The notes under the pieces are model-generated. The model worked only from the letters and a program-made list of their open reading frames with translations. It was not told the origin of the DNA and searched no databases. A program made the translations under genes and the position numbers. 64,000 nt of DNA from Streptomyces cirratus. Its GTDB lineage: Bacteria > Actinomycetota > Actinomycetes > Streptomycetales > Streptomycetaceae. Below, piece after piece: positions 36,601 to 44,814 of this stretch (position 1 is the stretch's first letter; each line of letters starts with the position of its first letter). The DNA lies in assembly GCF_014650775.1 (NCBI RefSeq), contig NZ_BMVP01000002.1, forward strand, positions 248,001 through 312,000, written 5' to 3'.

Positions 36601-37992
36601 ATGCGTACTGCTTACAGCGTGGAGACCGTACGGGCCGCCGAGCGCGAGCTGATGGCGCGGCTGCCGGAGGGCACTTTGATGCGGCGGGCGGCGGCCGGGC
36701 TGGCCGCCTCGTGCGCCGGGCTGCTGCGCAGGGTGTACGGCGCGCGGATCGTGTTGCTGGTCGGCCCGGGGGACAACGGCGGCGACGCCCTGTACGCGGG
36801 CGCGCGGCTGGCCCGGCGCGGCGCCGGGGTGACGGCCGTGCCGATGGACCCCGGGCGGATGCACCCGGGCGGGCTGGCCGCCCTGCTGGGCGCGGGCGGC
36901 CGGGTGGCGTCGGCGGTGCCCGGGCGGGCGGACCTGGTGGTGGACGGACTGCTCGGGATCGGCGGCCGCGGTGGACTGCGGCCCGCCGCCGCGGCCTTGG
37001 TGGAGCGGATCCCGCCGGGCGCGGTGGTGGTGGCCGCGGACCTGCCGAGCGGGGTGGACGCGGACACGGGCGAGGTGGTCGGGGCGGCGGTACGGGCCGA
37101 CGTCACGGTGACGTTCGGGGCGTACAAGCCGGGGCTGCTGATCGACCCGGGGGCTTCGCGGGCCGGCGCGGTACGGCTGGTGGACATCGGGCTCACCCTC
37201 CCCGCGCCGGACGCGCAGGCGCTGCAGCACGCCGATGTGGCGGGGCTGCTGCCGGAGCCGGGCGCGGCCAGCGACAAGTACCGCCGGGGCGTGGTCGGGA
37301 TCGTCGCCGGGTCGGCCCGGTACCCGGGAGCGGCGGTGCTGGCCGTCGCGGGAGCGCTGCGCGGAGGCGCCGGCGCGGTGCGGTACGTGGGCCCGGCGGC
37401 GGTCGGGGAGGCGGTGCTGGCCCGGTACCCGGAGACGCTGATCGGGCGGGGCCGGGTGCAGGCCTGGGTGGTCGGGCCGGGGCTCGGGGACGAGCGGCGC
37501 GCGCAGGTGCTGGAGGACCCGGTGCCGGTACTGGTGGACGCCGACGGGCTGCGCGGGCTGGACCCGCAGGCGCTGCGGGCCCGGACGGCGCCGACGTTGC
37601 TGACCCCGCACGCGGGCGAGGCCGCGGCACTGCTGGGCGTCGGGCGCGAGGAGGTGGAGGCGGGCAGGCTGGCCTCCGTACGGGCGCTGGCACAGCGGTA
37701 CGGGGCGACGGTGCTGCTGAAAGGCTCGACGACGCTGGTCTGCGACGGCACGGCCCCCGTCCGGGTCAACCCGACCGGGACCCCGTGGCTGGCCACGGCC
37801 GGCAGCGGTGACGTGCTGTCGGGCCTGGCGGGCTCCCTGCTGGCGGCGGGTCTGTCCGGCCCGGACGCCGCTTCCGTGGCGGCGTACCTCCACGGCCTGG
37901 CGGCCCGCCGCGCGGCGTCGGGCGCCCCGCTGCACGCCCACGAGGTGGCCGAAGCCCTCCCGGCCGCCTGGCGCGACGTCCGCACGCCCTGA
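36601..37992 (+). CDS. nnrD: Bifunctional NAD(P)HX epimerase/dehydratase
   Basis: A 463-residue fusion protein that repairs hydrated NADH and NADPH. Residues 1 to about 205 are the epimerase (YjeF N) domain with VGPGDNGGDALYAGARLA and ADLPSGVDADTG. Residues about 215-463 are the ADP/ATP-dependent dehydratase with TPHAGEAAALLG and the phosphate loop TGTPWLATAGSGDVLSGLAG. The ATG at 36601 begins MRTAYSVETVRAAERELMAR. It lies downstream of acpS as in many actinobacteria. Confidence 0.93.
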   Translation: MRTAYSVETVRAAERELMARLPEGTLMRRAAAGLAASCAGLLRRVYGARIVLLVGPGDNGGDALYAGARLARRGAGVTAVPMDPGRMHPGGLAALLGAGGRVASAVPGRADLVVDGLLGIGGRGGLRPAAAALVERIPPGAVVVAADLPSGVDADTGEVVGAAVRADVTVTFGAYKPGLLIDPGASRAGAVRLVDIGLTLPAPDAQALQHADVAGLLPEPGAASDKYRRGVVGIVAGSARYPGAAVLAVAGALRGGAGAVRYVGPAAVGEAVLARYPETLIGRGRVQAWVVGPGLGDERRAQVLEDPVPVLVDADGLRGLDPQALRARTAPTLLTPHAGEAAALLGVGREEVEAGRLASVRALAQRYGATVLLKGSTTLVCDGTAPVRVNPTGTPWLATAGSGDVLSGLAGSLLAAGLSGPDAASVAAYLHGLAARRAASGAPLHAHEVAEALPAAWRDVRTP

Positions 37993-38065
37993 CCGGACGG
38001 GACCGGACCGCAGCCCCGCCCGCACCGGCGCGGGCGCGGCGGGGGGTTCTGAGAGACTGTGCTCG

Positions 38066-39202
38066 ATGAACGAGACACCGACGCGCGCGTACGCCGAGAT
38101 CGACCTAGCCGCCGTGCGGAGCAACGTGCGCGCTTTGCGCGAGCGGGCGCCCAGGGCCGAGCTCATGGCCGTCGTCAAGTCGGACGCGTACGGGCACGGG
38201 GCCGTCCCCTGCGCCCGCGCCGCCCTCGACGCCGGGGCGACCTGGCTCGGCACCGCGACCCCCGAGGAAGCGCTCGCGCTGCGCGCCGCGGGGATCCGCT
38301 CCCGGATCATGTGCTGGCTGTGGACGCCCGGCGGCCCCTGGCGCGAGGCCGTCGAGGCCGATCTGGACGTGTCCGTCAGCGGGACGTGGGCCCTGGACGA
38401 GGTGCGGGCCGCCGCCCGCGAGGCCGGGCGGGTCGCACGCGTCCAGCTCAAGGCCGACACCGGCCTCGGCCGGGCCGGCTGCCAGCCCGCCGACTGGGCG
38501 GAACTGGTGGGCGCCGCCGTCGCCGCGCAGGCCGAGGGGACCGTCCTCGTCACCGGTGTGTGGTCGCACTTCGCCTGCGCCGACGAGCCCGGCCACCCCT
38601 CCATCGCCCTCCAGCTCACCGCCTTCCACGAGATGCTCGCCTACGCCGAGAAGGAGGGCATCGAGCCCGAGGTACGGCACATCGCCAACTCCCCGGCCAC
38701 GCTCACCCTCCCGGAGAGCCACTTCGACCTCGTGCGCTGCGGCATCGCCGTCTACGGCGTCTCGCCCGCGCCCGAGTTGGGCACGCCCGAGGAACTCGGG
38801 CTGCGCCCCGCCATGACCCTCAAGGCCTCCGTCGCGCTGGTCAAGACCGTGCCCGCCGGTCACGGAGTCAGCTACGGCCACCACTACGTGACGGAACGTG
38901 AGACCCGGCTGGCCCTCATCCCCGTCGGGTACGCGGACGGCATTCCGCGTCACGCCTCCGGAAGCGGCCCGGTCCTGGTCGGCGGCGCGATCCGCCGGGT
39001 CGCGGGCCGGGTGGCCATGGACCAGTTCGTCGTCGACATCGACGGCGCCGACGTCAGCGCCGGGGATCCGGCGGTCCTCTTCGGGCCGGGTGACCTGGGA
39101 GAACCGACCGCCGAGGACTGGGCCGGGGCGGCGGGCACCATCGCGTATGAGATCGTCACCCGTATCGGGGGCAGAGTGCCCAGGGTGTACCGCAACGGCT
39201 GA
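38066..39202 (+). CDS. alr: Alanine racemase
   Basis: A 378-residue PLP enzyme that makes D-alanine for peptidoglycan. The PLP Lys lies in VVKSDAYGHGAVP near residue 38, and the catalytic Tyr in HGVSYGHHYV near 270. N-terminal TIM-like barrel and C-terminal beta domain are both complete. ATG 38066 has no ribosome site, but GAGACT (38053-38058) sits 7 bases before it, fitting a leaderless transcript. The stop codon lies inside the first copy of a 10-base tandem repeat. Confidence 0.96.
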   Translation: MNETPTRAYAEIDLAAVRSNVRALRERAPRAELMAVVKSDAYGHGAVPCARAALDAGATWLGTATPEEALALRAAGIRSRIMCWLWTPGGPWREAVEADLDVSVSGTWALDEVRAAAREAGRVARVQLKADTGLGRAGCQPADWAELVGAAVAAQAEGTVLVTGVWSHFACADEPGHPSIALQLTAFHEMLAYAEKEGIEPEVRHIANSPATLTLPESHFDLVRCGIAVYGVSPAPELGTPEELGLRPAMTLKASVALVKTVPAGHGVSYGHHYVTERETRLALIPVGYADGIPRHASGSGPVLVGGAIRRVAGRVAMDQFVVDIDGADVSAGDPAVLFGPGDLGEPTAEDWAGAAGTIAYEIVTRIGGRVPRVYRNG

Positions 39203-39234
39203 ATACGGCTGCGTACGGCTGCGTACGGCTGAGT
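39195..39234 (+). repeat. Four 10-base tandem repeats at the alr stop
   Basis: The units are ACGGCTGAAT, ACGGCTGCGT, ACGGCTGCGT and ACGGCTGAGT. The first unit includes the last codons and TGA stop of alr. Each unit holds ACGGCTG. It ends 15 bases before the next gene start. It looks like slippage-generated sequence. Confidence 0.8.
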
Positions 39235-39249
39235 GAGGACGGCGACCGC

Positions 39250-40473
39250 GTGAGCGAGAACTGGCGCAAGGCCGGCTGGGCCGGCGCGGCCATCGGTGTC
39301 ATAGCCGCCGGCGCGGCCGCCGGTGTCGCGGTCGAACGGATCACCGTCGGACGCGGCATCCGCCGGAAGGCGCGGCTCGCGCTCGACGCCGCCGGCGACT
39401 ACGGCTCCCTGCGCGGGACGGCGGGCGTGTGCCGCGCCGAGGACGGCACCGAGCTGTACTACGAGGCCGACGAACTGCCCGAGGAACCGGCCCGGCGCGG
39501 ACGGCTGCGGCGCAAGAAGCCGCCCGCCGCGACCGTCGTCTTCTGCCACGGCTACTGCCTCGGCCAGGACTCCTGGCACTTCCAGCGCGCCGCCCTGCGC
39601 GGAACCGTCCGATCGGTCTACTGGGACCAGCGCAGCCACGGCCGCAGCATGCGCGGCCTCTCCCAGGCAGACGGCGAACCGGTGACCATCGAGTTGCTCG
39701 GCCGCGACCTCAAGGCGGTGATCGACGCCACCGCCCCCGAGGGGCCGTTGGTGCTGGTCGGCCACTCCATGGGCGGTATGACCATCATGGCGCTGGCCGA
39801 GCAGTTCCCGGAGCTGGTGCGGGAGCGGGTGGTCGGCGTGGCCCTGGTCGGCACCTCCAGCGGCCGGCTGGCCGAGGTCACGTACGGCCTCCCGGCCCTC
39901 GGCATGGGCGCCGTACGCCGTCTCCTGCCCGGGGTGCTCAAGGTGCTCGGCTCGCAGGTGGAGCTGGTGGAACGCGGCCGCCGGGCCACCGCCGACCTCT
40001 TCGCGGGCATGATCAAGCAGTACTCGTTCGGCTCCGGGGACGTCGACCCGGGTGTCGCCCGCTTCGCCGAGCGGCTGATCGAGGCGACCCCGATCGACGT
40101 GGTCGCCGAGTTCTACCCGGCCTTCCAGATCCACGACAAGACCATCGCGCTCCAGCGGTTCACGGACATCCCGGTCACCGTCATCGCCGGGGACCACGAC
40201 ATGATCACCCCGCCCGAACACAGCGCCGCCATCAAGGACGTGCTGCCGGCCGCCGAACTGGTGGTCCTGGAGAACACCGGGCACCTGATGATGCTGGAGC
40301 GCCCGGACGCGGTGACGGCGCTGCTGACCGGGCTGCTGGCGCGCACCGGCGCCGTGCCGCAGGCGCTGCCCGGGGACGCGCCCGGCGCCGTATCCGCCGG
40401 GGGCGCCGGAGCGACTAACGTTGGCGCGCATGGAAGAAGTACCGCGAGAAGCGCCGCGCAGCCCGGCTCCTGA
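39250..40473 (+). CDS. Alpha/beta hydrolase with N-terminal membrane segment
   Basis: A 407-residue protein. An N-terminal hydrophobic stretch (about 9-27, Ala/Gly-rich) suggests a membrane anchor or signal. The hydrolase core has the oxyanion strand VVFCHGYCLGQDSWHF, the nucleophile elbow GHSMGG with Ser near residue 173, an acid in IAGDHDMITPP, and the final His in ENTGHLMMLE. The substrate is not known. The GTG start is at 39250. Its 3' end overlaps tsaE by 44 bases. This place between alr and tsaE is common in actinobacteria. Confidence 0.88.
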   Translation: MSENWRKAGWAGAAIGVIAAGAAAGVAVERITVGRGIRRKARLALDAAGDYGSLRGTAGVCRAEDGTELYYEADELPEEPARRGRLRRKKPPAATVVFCHGYCLGQDSWHFQRAALRGTVRSVYWDQRSHGRSMRGLSQADGEPVTIELLGRDLKAVIDATAPEGPLVLVGHSMGGMTIMALAEQFPELVRERVVGVALVGTSSGRLAEVTYGLPALGMGAVRRLLPGVLKVLGSQVELVERGRRATADLFAGMIKQYSFGSGDVDPGVARFAERLIEATPIDVVAEFYPAFQIHDKTIALQRFTDIPVTVIAGDHDMITPPEHSAAIKDVLPAAELVVLENTGHLMMLERPDAVTALLTGLLARTGAVPQALPGDAPGAVSAGGAGATNVGAHGRSTARSAAQPGS

Positions 40474-41014
40474 GGCCTTCGCCTCCGGGACGGCCGAAGG
40501 CGCCGCCGCCCAGACCCTGATCACCGTCGACTCGCCCGACTCCATGAGCGAGCTGGGCCGTCGCATCGCCGGCCTGCTGCGGCCGGGCGACCTCGTCCTG
40601 CTGACGGGCGAGCTCGGCGCGGGCAAGACCACCCTGACGCGCGGCCTCGGCGAGGGCCTCGGCGTGCGCGGGGCCGTCACCTCCCCGACCTTCGTCATCG
40701 CCCGCGTGCACCCGCCGCTGGGCGACGGGCCGGCGCTGGTGCACGTGGACGCGTACCGGCTCGGCGGCGGGCTGGAGGAGATGGAGGACCTGGACCTCGA
40801 CGTCTCGCTGCCCGAGTCCGTGGTCGTCGTCGAATGGGGAGACGGCAAGGTCGAGGAGCTCTCCGACGACCGGCTGCACGTGGTGATCGCCCGCGCGGTC
40901 GGCCACGAGGAGGTCCTGGACGACGTACGGGAGGTCTCGGTGCGCGGGATCGGTGCGCGCTGGGCCGGCGCGGCCGACGCCCTGGCCGCACTGGCGGAGC
41001 GCGTCGCCCGGTAG
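40430..41014 (+). CDS. tsaE: tRNA t6A biosynthesis ATPase TsaE
   Basis: A 194-residue protein with Walker A GELGAGKTTLTRGL near residue 65, then TSPTFVIARVHP and the acidic LPESVVVVEWGD. TsaE works with TsaB and TsaD, both encoded downstream in this window, to make t6A37 in tRNAs that read ANN codons. The first 30 residues are a polar Ala/Pro/Glu extension, so the true start might lie downstream of ATG 40430. The gene begins inside the hydrolase gene in another frame. Confidence 0.93.
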   Translation: MEEVPREAPRSPAPEAFASGTAEGAAAQTLITVDSPDSMSELGRRIAGLLRPGDLVLLTGELGAGKTTLTRGLGEGLGVRGAVTSPTFVIARVHPPLGDGPALVHVDAYRLGGGLEEMEDLDLDVSLPESVVVVEWGDGKVEELSDDRLHVVIARAVGHEEVLDDVREVSVRGIGARWAGAADALAALAERVAR

Positions 41015-41034
41015 CCGACCGTCGGCCGGGGCCG

Positions 41035-41064
41035 AACGTCCCGACATCACGTCGGGAAAACGTT
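41035..41064. terminator. Hairpin after tsaE
   Basis: CCCGAC (41040-41045) pairs with GTCGGG (41051-41056), and the flanking AACGT (41035-41039) with ACGTT (41060-41064), leaving an AAA bulge. It starts 20 bases after the tsaE stop and probably ends that transcript. Confidence 0.6.
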
Positions 41065-41107
41065 GCGCGAGTGCGGATGCTCGTGGTCACATGGTACCGA
41101 GCGCTGG

Positions 41108-41121
41108 TTAGGTGTACCTAA
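41108..41121. promoter_or_regulatory. Palindrome upstream of a small lipoprotein gene
   Basis: TTAGGT-GT-ACCTAA is a perfect 6-bp inverted repeat 33 bases before the start at 41155. It overlaps a possible -10 (TAGGTG). It resembles half sites of iron (DmdR/IdeR) boxes but has a 2-base instead of a 7-base spacer, so a different regulator is likely. Confidence 0.45.
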
Positions 41122-41154
41122 GTTCGGCGCCCCGGGCCGGTCCAGGAGGCAGCC

Positions 41155-41391
41155 ATGTCGGCAGCAGGAGCAGCACGCGCAGCAGCGGGAGCAGGGCGAG
41201 CGCCGGGTGCGGTCGTGTCCGTGGGGGCGCTGCTCGCCTCCTGCGCGGCCGCCAGCGCCGTGTCCACGCCGCCCGCGCGCGTCCCCGTACGGCCCGCGTC
41301 CCAGGAGGAGGCCGCAGGGGCCGCCGGGACCGCCATGGCCGCCGGTGCCCGGGAAGACGAACAGGCCGCTGCGGACTCCGAAGCGGCCTGA
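41155..41391 (+). CDS. Small putative lipoprotein, 78 residues
   Basis: A 78-residue Ala/Gly-rich protein of no known family. Support for coding comes from a perfectly placed ribosome site (CCAGGAGGCAGCC before ATG 41155) and a lipoprotein-like signal: residues 1-30 end in VVSVGALLASC with a lipobox-type LLASC. The mature tail (about 48 residues) is Ala/Glu-rich and acidic. It is bounded by the palindrome at 41108-41121 upstream and the convergent YkuD-like gene downstream. It may be a spurious frame in GC-rich DNA, but the ribosome site argues for a gene. Confidence 0.5.
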   Translation: MSAAGAARAAAGAGRAPGAVVSVGALLASCAAASAVSTPPARVPVRPASQEEAAGAAGTAMAAGAREDEQAAADSEAA

Positions 41392-41462
41392 CGCCCTCTA
41401 CGGGCATCGCCCGTACGGGTGAGACATGAAGGGGGCCCGTCAGGGAAACCCGAAGGGGCCCG

Positions 41463-42056
41463 TCAGGGAACGACGACCACCTTGGTGTTGATCGTCGCGA
41501 AGGCCCACATCGCGTCGCCGTCCGCCCGCGACATGCGGATGCCGCCCGTCTTCTTCGTCTGGTCCGGCTGCGGGAGCGCGCCGTCCACGCGGGCGCTGAA
41601 ACCGATCGCGATGCCGTCGGTGGTGGCGAAACGTACGACGTGCTCGATCGGCACGCCGTCCGAACCGGTGACCGTGCCCGAGCGCGAGCCCACCGGGTAG
41701 CTGCCCGGCACCGGATGGACCGTGCTCGGCACGACCGCGAAGGACTTCGGCTCCTGGCCGTCCTCGCCGACCAGCCACACGCGCTTTTGGGACACCGAGT
41801 AGACGACCCGCACCCCGGTCCCGGAGTCGGCCGGCACCGCGGCGGGCTTCGACGGGTCCGGCCTGGCGGGGCCCGGTGCGGGCGCGGGCGCCTGCGGGGC
41901 CGCCTTCGCGGGGCGCGCGGGCGCCGTGGCCGAGGCCTGGTAGCCGAGGAAACCGACGGCGGCCAGCGCCGCGACGGTGAGCCCGGCCACGATTCCCGAG
42001 CTGCTGCGTGCCACCTTGCTCCGCCTTCCCGCGGTCTCCCGCGTGTACGTCCTCAT
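41463..42056 (-). CDS. YkuD-like (L,D-transpeptidase fold) protein lacking catalytic Cys and His
   Basis: A 197-residue protein, MRTYTRETAGRRSKVARSSS. A membrane helix at about 22-40 (GIVAGLTVAALAAVGFLGY) is followed by an Ala/Pro linker and, from about 80, a domain resembling YkuD: VYSVSQKRVWLVGEDG, VVPSTVHPVPGSYPV, then a final KTGGIRMSRADGDAMWAF and VVVVP. In active L,D-transpeptidases the last motif is SHGCIRMsn.da. Here SHGC is replaced by KTGG, so both the active His and Cys are gone, and the upstream IGIH is IGFS. It is probably an inactive, envelope-anchored binding or regulatory protein. The start is ATG 42056; a frame back to 42245 would overlap the tsaB 5' end and looks like a shadow. 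Confidence 0.7.
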   Translation of the reverse strand: MRTYTRETAGRRSKVARSSSGIVAGLTVAALAAVGFLGYQASATAPARPAKAAPQAPAPAPGPARPDPSKPAAVPADSGTGVRVVYSVSQKRVWLVGEDGQEPKSFAVVPSTVHPVPGSYPVGSRSGTVTGSDGVPIEHVVRFATTDGIAIGFSARVDGALPQPDQTKKTGGIRMSRADGDAMWAFATINTKVVVVP

Positions 42057-42204
42057 CGGGCTTGCGTCGTAGGGCCCCGGTCCCGGCCCGGCACCCCAAT
42101 GCCCGGTCGAACACCGCACCGACGGCCTCGGTCGAAAGGTAGCAGCCGGGGTGGCCCGCGACCGGCCGCAAGGGCCGGGGCCCCGGGAGTCGTAGGCTGT
42201 TCGC

Positions 42205-42867
42205 GTGCTCTTGCTCGCTGTAGATACCGCCACGCCCGCCGTCACCGTCGCCCTGCACGACGGCGAGTCAGTCCTCGCCGAGTCGAACCAGGTCGACGCG
42301 CGCCGTCACGGGGAGCTGCTGCTGCCCTCCGTCGACAAGGTCCTCGCCGAGGCCGGGGTGAAACTCGAAGCCGTCACCGGCATCGTCGTCGGCGTCGGCC
42401 CCGGTCCTTACACCGGGCTGCGCGTCGGCCTCGTCACCGCCTCCACCTTCGCCGCCGTCCTCGGCGTCCCGGTGCACGGCCTGTGCACCCTGGACGGCCT
42501 GGCATACGCGGCCGGCGCAGCCGGGATCGAGGGCCCCTTCACCGTCGCCACCGACGCCAGGCGCAAGGAGGTCTACTGGGCCCGGTACGAGGACCCGCGC
42601 ACGCGCGTCGGCGAGCCCGCCGTGGACCGCCCCGCCGACATCGCCGAGCAGGTCGCGGGGCTGCCCGCGGTCGGGCAGGGCGCGCTGCTGTACCCGGACG
42701 TCTTCACCGATGCCCGCCCGCCCGAGCACCAGAGCGCCGCCGCCCTCGCGGCCCTGGCGGCGGAACGAATCGCCGCCGGTCTGGAGTTCCTGCCTCCGAC
42801 CCCGCTGTACCTGCGCCGCCCCGACGCCCAGGTGCCCAAGAACTACAAGGTGGTCACCCCGAAGTGA
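42205..42867 (+). CDS. tsaB: tRNA t6A biosynthesis protein TsaB
   Basis: A 220-residue ASKHA-fold protein, MLLLAVDTATPAVTVALHDG, with GVGPGPYTGLRVGL near residue 67. It forms a dimer with TsaD that is needed for t6A synthesis. The GTG start stands 6 bases after TAGGCT (42193-42198), so the mRNA is probably leaderless. The stop overlaps the rimI GTG (GTGA). It begins a tsaB-rimI-tsaD operon. Confidence 0.95.
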   Translation: MLLLAVDTATPAVTVALHDGESVLAESNQVDARRHGELLLPSVDKVLAEAGVKLEAVTGIVVGVGPGPYTGLRVGLVTASTFAAVLGVPVHGLCTLDGLAYAAGAAGIEGPFTVATDARRKEVYWARYEDPRTRVGEPAVDRPADIAEQVAGLPAVGQGALLYPDVFTDARPPEHQSAAALAALAAERIAAGLEFLPPTPLYLRRPDAQVPKNYKVVTPK

Positions 42868-43379
42868 CCGCGGTACTGCGCGAGATGCGCTGGTGGGACC
42901 TGGGGCCCGTGCTGGAACTGGAACACGAGCTGTTCCCCGAGGACGCCTGGTCCGCGGGAATGTTCTGGTCGGAGCTCGCCCACGCGCGCGGCCCGCACGC
43001 CACCCGGCGCTACGTCGTCGCCCAGGAGCCGGACACCGGCCGCATCGTCGGCTACGCCGGACTGGCCGCCGCCGGGGACCTGGGCGACGTACAGACCATC
43101 GCCGCGGCCCGCGACCAGTGGGGCACGGGCCTCGGCGCCCGGCTGCTCGACGACCTGCTGCGCGCCGCGACCGCCTTCGAGTGCGCCGAGGTACTGCTGG
43201 AGGTACGGGTGGACAACACCCGCGCACAGAAGCTCTACGAGCGCTTCGGCTTCGAGCCGATCGGCTTCCGCCGGGGCTACTACCAGCCCGGCAACGTCGA
43301 CGCGCTCGTGATGCGCCTTTCCGATCCCGCACACTCCGTCCTCGCGGACGGACCCGTACAAGGTGAGACCCATGGCTGA
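42864..43379 (+). CDS. rimI: Ribosomal-protein-alanine N-acetyltransferase RimI
   Basis: A 171-residue GNAT enzyme, expected to acetylate the N-terminus of S18 and other proteins. Motif A for acetyl-CoA reads [15 protein letters not shown], and [20 protein letters not shown] is typical of RimI. It begins with GTG in the tsaB stop codon and overlaps tsaD by 8 bases. The tsaB-rimI-tsaD order is conserved in bacteria. The last 20 residues are a variable tail. Confidence 0.94.
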   Translation: MTAVLREMRWWDLGPVLELEHELFPEDAWSAGMFWSELAHARGPHATRRYVVAQEPDTGRIVGYAGLAAAGDLGDVQTIAAARDQWGTGLGARLLDDLLRAATAFECAEVLLEVRVDNTRAQKLYERFGFEPIGFRRGYYQPGNVDALVMRLSDPAHSVLADGPVQGETHG

Positions 43380-44499
43380 CGAACCCCTCGTCCTCGGCAT
43401 CGAGACCTCCTGCGACGAGACCGGCGTCGGCGTCGTCCGCGGCACCACCCTGCTGGCCGACGCGGTCGCCTCCAGCGTCGACGAGCACGCCCGCTTCGGC
43501 GGGGTCGTGCCCGAGGTCGCCTCCCGCGCGCACCTGGAGGCCATGGTCCCGACCATCGACCGCGCCCTCAAGGAAGCCGGCGTCAGCGCCCGCGACCTCG
43601 ACGGCATCGCCGTCACCGCGGGTCCGGGCCTGGCGGGGGCGCTGCTGGTGGGCGTCTCGGCGGCCAAGGCGTACGCGTACGCGCTCGGCAAGCCGCTGTA
43701 CGGGGTCAACCACCTCGCCTCGCACATCTGCGTCGACCAGCTGGAGCACGGGCCGCTGCCCGAGCCGACGATGGCGCTCCTGGTGTCGGGCGGGCACTCC
43801 TCGCTGCTGCTGGCGCCGGACATCACCGCCGACGTACGGCCGCTGGGCGCGACCATCGACGACGCGGCCGGCGAAGCCTTCGACAAGATCGCCCGGGTGC
43901 TCCAGCTGGGCTTCCCCGGCGGTCCGGTCATCGACCGGCTCGCGCGGGAGGGCGACCCGAAGGCGATCAACTTCCCGCGCGGGCTGACGGGGCCGCGCGA
44001 CGCGGCGTACGACTTCTCCTTCTCCGGCCTCAAGACGGCGGTGGCCCGCTGGATCGAGGCGAAGCGGAAGGCGGGCGAGGAGGTGCCGGTGCGCGATGTG
44101 GCGGCGTCCTTCCAGGAGGCCGTGGTGGACGTGCTGACCCGCAAGGCGATCCGCGCCTGCAAGGACGAAGGCGTCGACCACCTGATGATCGGTGGCGGTG
44201 TCGCGGCCAACTCCCGGCTGCGGGCACTCGCCCAGGAGCGGTGCGACGACGCGGGGATCATCCTGCGCGTGCCGCGGCCCAAGCTGTGCACGGACAACGG
44301 CGCGATGGTGGCCGCCCTCGGCGCGGAGATGGTCAAGCGGAACCGTCCGGCCTCGGACTGGGACCTGTCGGCGGACTCCTCGCTGCCGGTGACCGACCCG
44401 CACGTGCCGGGGACCGGTGGCGGCCACGGGCACGGCCACGGGCACACGCACGACCACGACCACGTGCACGAGCTGAGCAAGGACAACCTCTACTCATGA
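43372..44499 (+). CDS. tsaD: tRNA t6A37 threonylcarbamoyltransferase TsaD with His-rich tail
   Basis: A 375-residue protein that transfers threonylcarbamoyl to A37 of tRNA. Metal-binding His residues are in VNHLASHI near 111-115. Family motifs are [43 protein letters not shown] and [10 protein letters not shown]. After the normal end ([12 protein letters not shown]) there is an extension of about 50 residues ending in a His-rich run ([16 protein letters not shown]), ten His in all, which could bind metal. ATG 43372 follows AAGGTGAG. The stop overlaps the next gene (ATGA). Confidence 0.95.
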   Translation: MADEPLVLGIETSCDETGVGVVRGTTLLADAVASSVDEHARFGGVVPEVASRAHLEAMVPTIDRALKEAGVSARDLDGIAVTAGPGLAGALLVGVSAAKAYAYALGKPLYGVNHLASHICVDQLEHGPLPEPTMALLVSGGHSSLLLAPDITADVRPLGATIDDAAGEAFDKIARVLQLGFPGGPVIDRLAREGDPKAINFPRGLTGPRDAAYDFSFSGLKTAVARWIEAKRKAGEEVPVRDVAASFQEAVVDVLTRKAIRACKDEGVDHLMIGGGVAANSRLRALAQERCDDAGIILRVPRPKLCTDNGAMVAALGAEMVKRNRPASDWDLSADSSLPVTDPHVPGTGGGHGHGHGHTHDHDHVHELSKDNLYS

Positions 44500-44768
44500 G
44501 CACGGTCGCGCTGATGTGGGAGGCCCGGGCGGTGCCCGGCCGGGGCGACGAGCTGCTGGAGTGGGCCCGTGCCCAGGTCCTGTCCCGGGAGCCGGTGCGC
44601 CGCGAGGTGCTGCGGGCCCCGCAGGACCGGGTGCTGGTGGTCACCTGGTGGGAGGCCGCCGAGGGTGTGGCGGCGCAGCTGCCCGAGCTTCCCGAGCCGG
44701 CCGCGGACCTGATCACCCGGGCGGTGCACCGCTGGCGGTTCGAGTCGGTGGAGGTCACGGGCGGCTGA
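44496..44768 (+). CDS. Small protein, possibly ABM-like fold
   Basis: A 90-residue protein beginning [20 protein letters not shown]. The pattern of strand (ALMWEARAV), helix ([11 protein letters not shown]), strand (VLVVTWWEA), helix and strand ([10 protein letters not shown]) resembles half of a dimeric alpha/beta barrel such as antibiotic-biosynthesis monooxygenase-like proteins. No function can be given. The ATG lies in the tsaD stop codon, so it is the last gene of that operon. Confidence 0.65.
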   Translation: MSTVALMWEARAVPGRGDELLEWARAQVLSREPVRREVLRAPQDRVLVVTWWEAAEGVAAQLPELPEPAADLITRAVHRWRFESVEVTGG

Positions 44769-44814
44769 GCGCCGGTCGAGTGACCCTGTATCAGGTCCCC
44801 GTACGGTCATGTGC

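Noticed and set aside
41108..41121. Iron box (DmdR/IdeR) before the small lipoprotein gene
   Set aside because: The half sites TTAGGT and ACCTAA match, but the spacer is 2 bases instead of 7, so the known dimer geometry does not fit.
42057..42245. N-terminal extension of the YkuD-like protein
   Set aside because: It would overlap tsaB and precedes a good ATG followed by a membrane anchor; the sequence looks like a frame shadow.
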